Assembly (NCBI RefSeq): GCF_015355755.1
Contig: NZ_JACVEE010000001.1
Coordinates: 2,604,001 to 2,668,000 of the forward strand
DNA length: 64,000 nt
DNA from: Nocardia sp. XZ_19_385
Lineage (GTDB): Bacteria > Actinomycetota > Actinomycetes > Mycobacteriales > Mycobacteriaceae
Reading direction: 5' to 3'
The notes under the pieces were generated by a model. That model was not told the DNA's origin, did no database searches, and was given only the letters and a program-made list of their open reading frames with translations. Shown here in pieces: positions 43,161 to 51,168 of this stretch (positions within the stretch are counted from its first letter, which is position 1; every line of letters begins with the position of its first letter). Position numbers and translations under genes: made by a program.

Positions 43161-44402
43161 TTAGTGGTTTGTGCCAATCTCGGCGAATTGGGCCAGGTTG
43201 GCGACGATCGCGGCGCGGAGTTCGGCAATCTGAGCGGGCCGGTGGAAGCGCGGGGAGAACGCCGGCTCGATGCTGAGCCGCCGAGCGAAGGTCGAGACGA
43301 AGTAGCCGATCCAGGTGACCGGCTCGGAGGTCGCGAAGCCGCGGAAGTCGACGATCTCGACTCCCGCCGGTGCGGCGAGCTCTGGGACCACTCCCCAGTT
43401 GGTGATGAAGTTCCCGACGGAATCGCGTACGCGGCCTTGCGCGGCCACGGACGCTGCGGCCAGCATGACCGCGAGCGCAGCCCCGCTGTCGATACCGGCC
43501 GTGATCTGAGCCTTCACGTCTTTGGCAAGCACGATCAGGTCGGAACCGGAACCGCAGGTGGTTACGGTAGGTGCGAAAGCCAGAGCGTTGGTGATCTCAG
43601 CGGGGTCCGCGGCGGGATGCAGATGTGGGCGCAGGTCGGCCAAGTGGAACATGATCATCGGCAGTTCTGCTGCGGCACCGGGTAATTCGGTGATCGTTGC
43701 GCGTTCGGCGCGAACGATCGCGGCGGCGAGCAGGGCGTGCAGTGTGGTTCCGGATGCGCGCGCATGGCTCAGGAGTGCGCTGGTGTCGTTCTCGGACAAG
43801 GTGATCCGATGTGCCGGTACCGGGCGGAATCCCGTCTCGTCGGCGGTCTCGACGGGCGCGATGCTGAATACCCCGCCCGTCCCGGGAACTGCCGGTGCCG
43901 GAAAGTCCATCGCGCGTGCGCGGTAGGCCTGTTCCAAGCTGCCGGGGTACTTCGGGCTCGGATCGGGAAACACAGCAGCGCCGGTGAGTGCGGCGGTGAT
44001 CTCCCAAAAGTGTTCGAGGAGTGCGAATCCCAGCGTGGCGTCGTTGATCGCGTGGCACACCCGAAGGGCGACCGCGGTTCGCTCTCCCTCGGGGACGATG
44101 GTGAGTTCGGCCAGGGTGTGCGCGGGGTCGAGAGGCGTATTGCCGTGGGCGAGCCAGTCCGTGATCGGGCCCGGCGCGGTGCGACTGATGGCGGCACTCG
44201 AGCCGTCGTCGGGAATATCCAGCCAGCAGTCGCCGCCGGTGCGTTCGATCGTGCCGCGCAGCATCGGATACTTCCGGCACAGCAGCTCGAATGCCTTGTG
44301 CAGCAGCGCGATATCGATCTCGCCGGTGCAGATCGCCACGTAGCTGACAGTGAGTTTGCGGGGCACGAAGCCGTGATCTATCAGCCCCAGTCGGTATTTC
44401 AT
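43161..44402 (-). CDS. PapA-like acyltransferase (condensation-domain fold)
   Basis: A 413-residue CoA- or ACP-dependent acyltransferase of the BAHD/condensation superfamily. The catalytic HxxxD motif is His117-Asp121 (CHAINDATLG), and the GNFITNWG segment resembles the DFGWG-region of PapA proteins. Mycobacterial PapA enzymes esterify polyketide or trehalose lipids with acyl chains; here the gene lies 9 bases downstream of a hotdog thioesterase gene on the same strand. It could modify a polyketide product, but its distance from the PKS gene (15 kb) makes that link uncertain. Confidence 0.82.
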   Translation of the reverse strand: MKYRLGLIDHGFVPRKLTVSYVAICTGEIDIALLHKAFELLCRKYPMLRGTIERTGGDCWLDIPDDGSSAAISRTAPGPITDWLAHGNTPLDPAHTLAELTIVPEGERTAVALRVCHAINDATLGFALLEHFWEITAALTGAAVFPDPSPKYPGSLEQAYRARAMDFPAPAVPGTGGVFSIAPVETADETGFRPVPAHRITLSENDTSALLSHARASGTTLHALLAAAIVRAERATITELPGAAAELPMIMFHLADLRPHLHPAADPAEITNALAFAPTVTTCGSGSDLIVLAKDVKAQITAGIDSGAALAVMLAAASVAAQGRVRDSVGNFITNWGVVPELAAPAGVEIVDFRGFATSEPVTWIGYFVSTFARRLSIEPAFSPRFHRPAQIAELRAAIVANLAQFAEIGTNH

Positions 44403-44411
44403 GACGCGCCC

Positions 44412-44840
44412 TCAGGCCAGGCCGAGCAGCGCGGGGTCAGCGGCGCGGGCCCGCAGCTCCTGCGCCGGATCGGCGACCAGTCGTCGAGTCCGCATGTCGA
44501 GTAGTCCGCTGACACTGGTCACCTCGGCCACCAGCGTCCCGTCCGGCTTGCGCAGGACGTGTTCGACGCGGTGGGTCTTGCCCGGCCCCCAGACGAACGC
44601 GCACGACACGTCGACCGCGTCGTCGGCGCGCAGTTCCGCATGGTGCCGCAGCGTGGTTTCGAGGTTGATCGGGCCGAAGCCGTCGGCGAGCAGCCGCTCG
44701 GGTGACAGCCCGGCCGCCTGTCCGCAGGCGAAGCGGGAATGCTCGGCGTACTGCAGATACACCGTGCCGGCGAGGTGGTGGTTGGTGTCGAGTTCGTAGC
44801 TGCGGACGGTGAACCGCAGGGTGAAAGGCGTGGCGTTCAT
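44412..44840 (-). CDS. Hotdog-fold acyl-CoA thioesterase (4HBT/FadM-like)
   Basis: A 142-residue hotdog protein. The 4-hydroxybenzoyl-CoA thioesterase-type active-site region is RSYELDTNHHLAGTVYLQYAEHSR with the catalytic Asp, followed by the ETTLRHHAELRADDAV and THRVEHVLRKPDGTLVAEV strands. It cleaves an acyl-CoA or acyl-ACP. ATG at 44840 is used. The PapA-like acyltransferase follows nine bases downstream, so acyl release and acyl transfer are probably linked. Confidence 0.87.
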   Translation of the reverse strand: MNATPFTLRFTVRSYELDTNHHLAGTVYLQYAEHSRFACGQAAGLSPERLLADGFGPINLETTLRHHAELRADDAVDVSCAFVWGPGKTHRVEHVLRKPDGTLVAEVTSVSGLLDMRTRRLVADPAQELRARAADPALLGLA

Positions 44841-44943
44841 GGGAGTCAGCCTGTTGCCGTCGCAACACCGTCACCAAGACAGTGGTGACACTGGTACCGG
44901 CACCACCTGGCAACGCACCGCCGCGGTAGCCGATCATGGACGG

Positions 44944-45801
44944 GTGACCACCACCCTCTCCGCCCGCCGCACCGAGCTCGCCTCGTTCCTGCGCAGCCGC
45001 CGCGATCGCATCACGCCGGCCGCGGTCGGCATGCCGCCCGGATTGCGGCGTCGCACACCGGGTTTGCGACGCGAGGAGGTCGCCCAGCTGGCCGGGGTCA
45101 GCATCACCTGGTACACCTGGCTGGAGCAGGGGCGGCCGATCAACGTCAGCGGTCAGGTCCTCGACGCCATCGCCCGCACCCTCCAGCTCGACGCCGCCGA
45201 GCGTGACCACCTGTACCGGCTGGCCGAGGTGCCGATCCCCGAGGCGCCGACCACCGCCGACCGGATCACCCCCGCCGTGCAGGCAATTCTCGACAGCATC
45301 ACGGGCTTTCCCGCCGCCGCCCTGAACAGCCGCTGGGATCTGCTGGGCTGGAACGCATCCTGCGCCGCGGTATGGCCGCGGCTCACCGCGCCGACCAGCT
45401 CCCGCAACGTCCTCTGGGAAATGTTCACCACCCGGGAATGCTGCCGCTGCTTCGTGAACCGGGACATCGGCCTACCCCACATGGTCGCCTCGTTCCGCGC
45501 GGCCTTCGCCCAGCACCTCGACGACCCGGCCTGGACCGGCCTGATCCGCGGACTCTCTACCGCGAGCCCGGAATTCACGCGGATCTGGGCCAACCACGAC
45601 GTCGCCGCGCCACCCAGCCAGACCATGACCTACCAGCACGCCGCGGTCGGCGAACTCTCCTTCACCATGACCCGGATGGACCTCACCGCGACCCCCGAAA
45701 CCTTCGTCACCGTGTGGACACCCGTCGACGACGAAAGCCGCCGTCGCACGGACTGGCTACTCGCCCACCCGGACGCACCCTCGCTCGATCACACTCACTG
45801 A
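44944..45801 (+). CDS. XRE-family regulator with MmyB-like ligand-binding domain
   Basis: A 285-residue transcription factor. An N-terminal helix-turn-helix (about 30-85; TPGLRREEVAQLAGVSITWYTWLEQGR) is followed by an MmyB-type PAS-like domain (about 105-275), whose hallmark segments are WDLLGWNASCAAVWP and MTRMDLTATPETFVTVWTP. MmyB proteins bind fatty acids and regulate specialised metabolism or detoxification genes. GTG at 44944 is used. It is divergent from the thioesterase/PapA pair, 104 bases apart, which it may regulate. Confidence 0.9.
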   Translation: MTTTLSARRTELASFLRSRRDRITPAAVGMPPGLRRRTPGLRREEVAQLAGVSITWYTWLEQGRPINVSGQVLDAIARTLQLDAAERDHLYRLAEVPIPEAPTTADRITPAVQAILDSITGFPAAALNSRWDLLGWNASCAAVWPRLTAPTSSRNVLWEMFTTRECCRCFVNRDIGLPHMVASFRAAFAQHLDDPAWTGLIRGLSTASPEFTRIWANHDVAAPPSQTMTYQHAAVGELSFTMTRMDLTATPETFVTVWTPVDDESRRRTDWLLAHPDAPSLDHTH

Positions 45802-45808
45802 GCCGGGA

Positions 45809-47017
45809 TCAGCTGTCCCGCGGTTCCTCCGTTGCGGGACTGGGTGATTCGGCGGCCTGGCCGCGCCGGGATCGGCGCGAAACTCGGTGGCCGACGCGAT
45901 CGATTCGCGGATCGTCGGCCACCTCATAGCGTTTGACGTAGAGGCTCAGGAAAGCTTGCAAGGTGGCCACCGCGGGGATGGCGAGCAAAGCCCCGACCGC
46001 GCCGTGCAGAGCGCCACCGGCCATCACGGCGAGTAGGGCGATCGCCGGGTTCACATCGACCGTGTGGGCGGTGATGCGCGGTTGCAGGACGTAGTCCTGG
46101 AAAACCTGGTAGAGCACCACGAACAGCAGGATCCATACCGCGTCGATCGGGTGGATGGTGAGCGCCACCAGGATCGGCAGCAGGCCGGCGAGGTAGGTGC
46201 CGACGATCGGTACGAACGAGGCGATCACGCCGAAGCAGATGCCGAGTTCGATCGCGTTGGGGAGGCCGAGCACCATCAGGAACAGGGCGTGCGCGACAGC
46301 GGAGATCACCGCGAGCAATGCCCTGCTGTACAGGTAGCCGCCGGTCTTCTCGATCGCGAGATCCCAGGCCCGCAGGATCATGTCCTGGCGCCGGGTCGGC
46401 AGCCAGGAACACACCGCGCGCCGCATCCGCGGTCCGTACACCGTGAAATAGATGCTGAACAAGGCGACGGTCAGGAAGCGGCCGAGTTCCCCGAGCACGG
46501 TGTAGGACAGGCCCCAGGCGTGGTTGGCCGCCCGCTGCGCGTAGCCGCTGATGACATCGGACTCGCTCGTCAGGCGCGCACGCAGCTTCGCCACCGTGAA
46601 GTCCTGGTGGAAGATTCGATTGACCCAGCCGACCGCCTCGTTGAGCAAGCGCGGCAGTTCGTCGACCACGCTGCTGACGGTATGCACCAGCAGGACCCCG
46701 AGCGCGGCGGTGAACCCGGCCACCCCGGCGTACAGCAGGACGAACACCACCCCGGTGGCGAGTCCGCGCGGCATCCCGCGCCCCGCCAGGCTGTCGACCG
46801 CGGGTTCCATCGCCAGCGAGACGAAGAACGCGACCAGCACCAGAACGAACAGCCCGAGCAGCCGGTGCACCGCCCAGTTACCGAGCTCGAAGAGCCCGAG
46901 CAGAATGAACGCCAGCACCATCGCCCGCGGCAGCCACCGCGGCATCCGGCGCGTCGAATACCAGTCCGCCGCAGCTTGGTCCGGTGGAGGGATGGCCACG
47001 AACTCAGTCTGACCCAC
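45809..47017 (-). CDS. AI-2E family transporter (TqsA/PerM)
   Basis: A 402-residue membrane protein with seven to eight hydrophobic helices. FGVIASFVPIVGTYLAGLLPILVAL and QVFQDYVLQPRITAHTVDVNPAIALLAVMAGGAL are the family signatures. Members include TqsA, an exporter affecting AI-2 levels, and Na+/H+ antiporters, so the substrate cannot be assigned. The C-terminus is Arg/Ser/Pro-rich and cytoplasmic. GTG at 47017 is chosen; an alternative GTG six codons later is possible. Confidence 0.88.
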   Translation of the reverse strand: MGQTEFVAIPPPDQAAADWYSTRRMPRWLPRAMVLAFILLGLFELGNWAVHRLLGLFVLVLVAFFVSLAMEPAVDSLAGRGMPRGLATGVVFVLLYAGVAGFTAALGVLLVHTVSSVVDELPRLLNEAVGWVNRIFHQDFTVAKLRARLTSESDVISGYAQRAANHAWGLSYTVLGELGRFLTVALFSIYFTVYGPRMRRAVCSWLPTRRQDMILRAWDLAIEKTGGYLYSRALLAVISAVAHALFLMVLGLPNAIELGICFGVIASFVPIVGTYLAGLLPILVALTIHPIDAVWILLFVVLYQVFQDYVLQPRITAHTVDVNPAIALLAVMAGGALHGAVGALLAIPAVATLQAFLSLYVKRYEVADDPRIDRVGHRVSRRSRRGQAAESPSPATEEPRDS

Positions 47018-47122
47018 CGATCAGCTAATCCGCGGTTACACCGGCCGGTGATTCGACAATCGGCTTGACTCTCCAGTCGCGGGAGGGTGCAGGCTCGAAG
47101 CCGACCCGAGAGGAGCATCGCT

Positions 47123-47692
47123 GTGAAGATCGATCTCGCCAAGAGCGACAAGCACTACTACACGGCCTCGACCGAGGTCGAGCTGCGGACCTTCGAAGCC
47201 TACGACTACCTGACGGTCACCGGGGTCGGTGCGCCGGCCGGGCCGGAGTACACCGAGGCGCTCACCGCGCTGTACCGGACGGCTTACGGGATCAAGAAAC
47301 TGGCCAAGGCGGCCGGACAGGATTTCGTGGTGCCGAAGCTGGAGGGGCTGTGGTGGGTCGAATCCGATCAGCCCGCGCTCACGGTGCCCCGCGAGGAATG
47401 GCACTGGCAGTTGATCATTCGCATGCCCGACGTCGTGACCGAACAGCTGGCGGCCGATCTCGTCGAGAAGCCTGTCACTTTCGAGCGGCTACACGAAGGC
47501 CTGACCGTTCAGGCGTTGCATCTGGGCCCGTATTCGACCGAGCCCGAAACCCTGGCCCGGATGGACGCTTTCATGTCGGCCGAAGGTTTGACGATGAACG
47601 GCAGGCACCACGAGATCTACCTGTCGGATCCGCGCAGGACACTCGGCCCCAACACGAAAACGATTCTGCGCCACCCGGCGCGGCGGATCTAG
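47123..47692 (+). CDS. GyrI-like small-molecule binding domain protein
   Basis: A 189-residue stand-alone GyrI-like/SOUL-type protein. YDYLTVTGVGAPAGPEYTEALTALY at the start, the Trp-rich EGLWWVESD and LHLGPYSTEPETLARMDAFM followed by HHEIYLSDPRRT are the conserved segments of this family of ligand binders. GTG at 47123 is chosen because AGGAG lies about eight bases upstream. The stop codon shares a CTAG with the convergent neighbour. Ligand unknown. Confidence 0.85.
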   Translation: MKIDLAKSDKHYYTASTEVELRTFEAYDYLTVTGVGAPAGPEYTEALTALYRTAYGIKKLAKAAGQDFVVPKLEGLWWVESDQPALTVPREEWHWQLIIRMPDVVTEQLAADLVEKPVTFERLHEGLTVQALHLGPYSTEPETLARMDAFMSAEGLTMNGRHHEIYLSDPRRTLGPNTKTILRHPARRI

Positions 47693-48276
47693 TTCCAGTC
47701 GCGGCCGACGTAGGCGAGCAACCTGCGGTGTGCGGGCGCGTCGGCGGAGATCTCGACCTCGGCGTCGAACATGCCCGGCTTCCGGAAGGCGTCGATACCG
47801 CCCTGGTCCGCCATGATGGCGAGCAGTTCCGCGCACAACTGGTCGTCGGCGAGATCGGGGCGCTCGATGGCCACCGCGATATCGACACCGTGCACCACCA
47901 GCTCGGTGAGATGCACGGCGGCCGCGTACTGACCGGGCAGCGCACCCAGCGCGATGTCGACCGTGCCGTCCAGCGCATCCGGGCGATGCCAGGCGGCGCG
48001 GTCGATTTCGGCGGCCGCGGCGAAAGCGCCCTGCGCATCCGAGCCCAGCCAGTCGTCCTCGTGACCGGCGCCCGCGTCCATCCCACTCAGCGCCGCGGCG
48101 AACAGATGCATGCCGCTCACGGTGTGATTGAGGACCGCGCGCACATCCCATTCCCGGCACGGTGTGGCCGCCGCGAGCTGTGCGTCGCCGACCGCCTCGA
48201 CGATCTGGCCGGTGGCATCCAGCGCACGATCGATCTGGCCGATCACTCCGGCAGGACGGGTAGGCGCAGTTTCCAT
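47689..48276 (-). CDS. TIGR03086 family metal-binding protein (maleylpyruvate isomerase N-terminal/DinB-like)
   Basis: A 195-residue four-helix protein of the mycothiol-dependent MDMPI/DinB superfamily. The metal ligands are in TPCREWDVRAVLNHTVSGMH (first His) and AVHLTELVVHGVDIAVA (later His pair), as in other TIGR03086 members. ATG at 48276 is chosen because GAAGGAAG precedes it. A thiol-dependent isomerase or transferase role is possible but undefined. Its stop overlaps the GyrI-like gene's stop in a shared CTAG. Confidence 0.87.
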   Translation of the reverse strand: METAPTRPAGVIGQIDRALDATGQIVEAVGDAQLAAATPCREWDVRAVLNHTVSGMHLFAAALSGMDAGAGHEDDWLGSDAQGAFAAAAEIDRAAWHRPDALDGTVDIALGALPGQYAAAVHLTELVVHGVDIAVAIERPDLADDQLCAELLAIMADQGGIDAFRKPGMFDAEVEISADAPAHRRLLAYVGRDWN

Positions 48277-48572
48277 GGGCTTCCTTCGCTCGAGCGGATG
48301 CAGCATTGATAGCACGACCGGCTGACAAGTGGCGGCAACCGCAGGATCCGGTTACCCAGCACGAGCAGCGCTGAAAACAGCTGTGTTACTTCCCATATCG
48401 CCCACTAGTCAATGTGCGCCAGATCACGCTGAGTGCTGTTGGCGGCACGTCGCGGCCAAACCTGTTGCGGCACCGCGCTTTACTCCAGCGCAGCCGCGCT
48501 GACTCGGATCACACCGGGGGAATCGACTGCGACGGAGGCGTTTTCATGTCAAGGACACTAGCCACCGCGAGC
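48277..48572. other. 296-base intergenic region without a credible gene
   Basis: Neither strand holds a frame with normal codon use. The region separates the accessory segment from the resumed core order at the Rv1081c-like gene, so a recombination junction may lie here, but no repeat or integrase-type site is visible. Confidence 0.4.
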
Positions 48573-48845
48573 TCAGCTCGGCTGGGCGTGCCCCTCGGTA
48601 TCGGACTCGTCCTTGGACAGCCGCGTGATTCCCGGCTCGGTTCCCTCGTCGGCTTCCTGGTCCGGTTCCGGATGCTCCGGCTCGAAAGTCTCGGGCAGAT
48701 TCTTCAGATGCCGGTTCATCGAGCGGACCAGCAGCACGGTGCCCGCGAGCAGGAGCAGCACGATCACCAAGCCGAGCGGCGAGGCCTTGCCGAATTCGGG
48801 ACCGGTCGGGGTGCCGGGGGTCTGGGCGAGCACTGCCAGCAACAT
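48573..48845 (-). CDS. Small conserved membrane protein (Rv1081c-like position)
   Basis: A 90-residue protein with a single strong membrane helix (about 22-42; LGLVIVLLLLAGTVLLV) followed by SMNRHLKNLPETF and an acidic, Glu/Pro-rich cytoplasmic tail. Its start overlaps the mca stop (TGATG), so it is co-translated with mca. The same small membrane protein follows mca in mycobacteria. Function unknown. Confidence 0.8.
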   Translation of the reverse strand: MLLAVLAQTPGTPTGPEFGKASPLGLVIVLLLLAGTVLLVRSMNRHLKNLPETFEPEHPEPDQEADEGTEPGITRLSKDESDTEGHAQPS

Positions 48846-49753
48846 CAGCGCTGAACTCCAGACTGATCTTCGATGCCCGCGAACAGGTCGTTTTCCGGGA
48901 TGGCGGTGCGCACCCGGGTCTTGGCCAGCTCGAATTCCTCGGTGGACCACAGCCGCTGCTGCATCTCCAGCGGGATCGCGAAGAAGGCGCCGTTCGGGTC
49001 GATCTGCGTGGCGTGCGCGCGCAGGGCATCATCCCGCTGCGGGAAGTACTTGCCGCATTCGATCTGGGTGGTGACGCGCGACATCACGTCGCCGCGTTCC
49101 ACCGCGTACTGCCGGATCCGGTCCAGCCACTCCTGCAGCGGGAACGGCTCGCCCATGCGCTCGAACTCCGCCGCGAAGATCTCCAGGCGCTTCATGGAGA
49201 ACCCGTGGTCGTAGTACAGCTTGAGCGGCGTCCAGGGCGCGCCCGCGTCGGGGAATTTGTCCGGATCGCCGGCGGCGTCGAACGCGGCCATCGAAACCAG
49301 ATGGCACTGGATGTGATCGGGATGCGGGTAGCCGCCGGTCTCGTCATAGGTGGTGATCACGTGCGGCTTGAACTCGCGGATGACCCGCACCAGCGCCTCG
49401 GTCGACTCCTCCAGCGGCACCAGCGCGAAGCAGCCCTCGGGCAGCGGCGGCAGCGGATCGCCCTCCGGCAGCCCGGAGTCGACGAACCCGAGCCAGGTCT
49501 GGCGGACGCCGAGCGCGCGGGCGGCGGCGGCCATTTCCTCGCGGCGGATCTCGTCGATGCGATCCAGCACGCCGGGGGTGTCCATGGCGGGGTTCAGGAT
49601 GCTGCCACGTTCGCCGCCGGTCAGCGTGACGATGAGGACGTCGTGTCCTTCGTCGGCGTAACGTGCGGTCGTCGCGGCGCCCTTACTGGACTCGTCGTCC
49701 GGATGGGCGTGCACCGCCATGAGGCGAAGGCCACTCACGATTTCGTTCACCAT
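48845..49753 (-). CDS. mca: Mycothiol S-conjugate amidase (Mca)
   Basis: Cleaves mycothiol S-conjugates of electrophiles and drugs to a mercapturic acid and glucosaminyl-inositol, which is recycled. The 302-residue enzyme carries the zinc site [14 protein letters not shown] and [12 protein letters not shown], and the C-terminal region around [29 protein letters not shown] that is characteristic of Mca rather than MshB. Length is normal. It is divergent from a DUF4307 gene and co-transcribed with a small membrane protein, as in mycobacteria. Confidence 0.95.
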   Translation of the reverse strand: MVNEIVSGLRLMAVHAHPDDESSKGAATTARYADEGHDVLIVTLTGGERGSILNPAMDTPGVLDRIDEIRREEMAAAARALGVRQTWLGFVDSGLPEGDPLPPLPEGCFALVPLEESTEALVRVIREFKPHVITTYDETGGYPHPDHIQCHLVSMAAFDAAGDPDKFPDAGAPWTPLKLYYDHGFSMKRLEIFAAEFERMGEPFPLQEWLDRIRQYAVERGDVMSRVTTQIECGKYFPQRDDALRAHATQIDPNGAFFAIPLEMQQRLWSTEEFELAKTRVRTAIPENDLFAGIEDQSGVQR

Positions 49754-49841
49754 CGCTCTCGGTCGCGGATGTCGGATGGTCGTTCCCTATAGTTCCATCC
49801 GACCCACTTTTGTTCCGACCTACCCCCCGGAGAGATCAGCA

Positions 49842-50285
49842 ATGAGCGACGCGGAGCGCCGGCAATCGGAGATAGCGTCAGCTCGACACGCCGACCGCTA
49901 CGGAAAAATTCAGCGCGCCGGACGTCCGTGGATCCCCTGGGCGCTCAGCATCGCGGTGGTGCTGGCCGGAGTCGGAGTCGCTTTCCTCGGCTATCAGAAG
50001 TACGGGCCGAAGGACATCGAGGCCGAGGGGCTGGGCTACCAGCAGGTGGACGAGTCCACCATGACGGTCCGGTTCAAGGTCACCCGCAAGGATCCGCAGC
50101 AGCCCGTGGTGTGTTTCGTGCGCGTCATGAGCAGCAAGAGCGAGGAAATCGGCCGCCGCGAGGTACTGATCCCAGGGCAGGACAGCGGTACGGTCGAGCT
50201 GACCACCACCGTGAAGTCCTCGTCCCGGCCATCTGCGGGCAACGTCTATGGCTGCACCGATCAGGTGCCCTCGTACTTGAAATAG
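49842..50285 (+). CDS. DUF4307 membrane protein
   Basis: A 147-residue protein with one membrane helix (about 32-52; PWALSIAVVLAGVGVAFLGY) and an extracytoplasmic beta-rich domain containing two cysteines (VVCFVRV, VYGCTDQ). The N-terminal RHADRYG motif and QQPVVCFVRVMSSKSEEIGRREVLIP are family features. ATG at 49842 follows GGAGAG. In mycobacteria the same gene stands divergent from mca. Role unknown. Confidence 0.88.
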   Translation: MSDAERRQSEIASARHADRYGKIQRAGRPWIPWALSIAVVLAGVGVAFLGYQKYGPKDIEAEGLGYQQVDESTMTVRFKVTRKDPQQPVVCFVRVMSSKSEEIGRREVLIPGQDSGTVELTTTVKSSSRPSAGNVYGCTDQVPSYLK

Positions 50286-50602
50286 GCTCAGACACCTGCG
50301 AGCTGGGGTGATCAACCGGACCTATCCGGCGAACCAACGGCACCCCTCGGACACAAAACAAGTTCCGACCTGCATGTTTGTGATTCATGCTAAAATGGCG
50401 TGATACACGGTTCCGGACCTCGGAGCCGTGTTTGCTGCATTGGCGGCCAGCGCAGTGTTCGCGGGTGTTTTCAGGTTTTACAGGCGGGTTGCCCGTGATC
50501 GCCATTGGTCGTCGGCTGGTGCGTGCCCGCTCCCGGGTGGGTACTGCGGCAGTTACGAAGGAATCCCGGCTCGCCGGGAACAACTACTAGGGAGTGATCG
50601 AG
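50286..50602. other. 317-base leader/intergenic region upstream of greA
   Basis: Short frames here lack support. An extended -10 element TGCTAAAAT ends at 50396 and gives a transcript with a roughly 200-base leader before greA. The leader may fold or encode a short peptide, but no conserved RNA family is recognised. Confidence 0.5.
50388..50396 (+). promoter_or_regulatory. Extended -10 promoter of greA
   Basis: TGC directly followed by TAAAAT (50391-50396) matches an extended -10 hexamer and is the best sigma-A-like element between the DUF4307 gene and greA. No good -35 at normal spacing was found. Confidence 0.4.
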
Positions 50603-51097
50603 ATGACTGAGACGCAAGTGACCTGGCTGACCCCGGAGTCGCACGACAGGCTCAAGGGCGAACTCGACGCGCTCATCGCCAACCGTCCCGTCATCGCTGC
50701 CGAGATCAATGAACGCCGTGAAGAGGGTGACCTCAAGGAGAACGGCGGCTACCACGCCGCGCGTGAAGAGCAGGGTCAGCAGGAGGCGCGCATTCGCCAG
50801 CTGCAGGAACTGCTGAACAACGCGAAGGTCGGTGTCGCGCCCACCAAGTCCGGTGTGGCGCTGCCCGGTTCGGTCGTCAAGGTCTACTACGACGGCGACG
50901 AATCCGACACCGAGACCTTCCTGATCGCTACCCGCGAAGAAGGCCTCAGCGATTCCAAGCTGGAGACCTACTCCCCCGCGTCGCCGCTCGGCGGGGCGCT
51001 CATCGACGCCAAGGTCGGCGAGACCCGCGAATACCAGTTGCCCAACGGCAACATCATGAAAGTCACTCTGGTCAGCGCGGAGCCCTACCACAGCTGA
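50603..51097 (+). CDS. greA: Transcription elongation factor GreA
   Basis: Rescues backtracked RNA polymerase by stimulating transcript cleavage. The 164-residue protein has the N-terminal coiled coil ([41 protein letters not shown]) whose acidic tip residues (EEGDLKEN) reach the active site, and the C-terminal FKBP-like domain with [20 protein letters not shown] at 50603 is chosen because AGGGAG lies eight bases upstream and the length equals mycobacterial GreA. A strong terminator follows. Confidence 0.96.
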   Translation: MTETQVTWLTPESHDRLKGELDALIANRPVIAAEINERREEGDLKENGGYHAAREEQGQQEARIRQLQELLNNAKVGVAPTKSGVALPGSVVKVYYDGDESDTETFLIATREEGLSDSKLETYSPASPLGGALIDAKVGETREYQLPNGNIMKVTLVSAEPYHS

Positions 51098-51117
51098 GCC
51101 GAACCCGGCATAGACGC

Positions 51118-51151
51118 AAGCGGCCGCACCCGATCTCGAGTGCGGCCGCTT
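51118..51151. terminator. Bidirectional terminator between greA and metB
   Basis: AAGCGGCCGCAC at 51118-51129 pairs perfectly with 51140-51151, giving a 12-bp GC-rich stem and a 10-base loop between the convergent greA and metB stop codons. Confidence 0.85.
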
Positions 51152-51168
51152 CGTCATGTCTGAGGTCC

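Noticed and set aside
50387..50590. Small frame of 67 residues upstream of greA
   Set aside because: Its start overlaps the predicted -10 element and composition is not protein-like; probably leader sequence.
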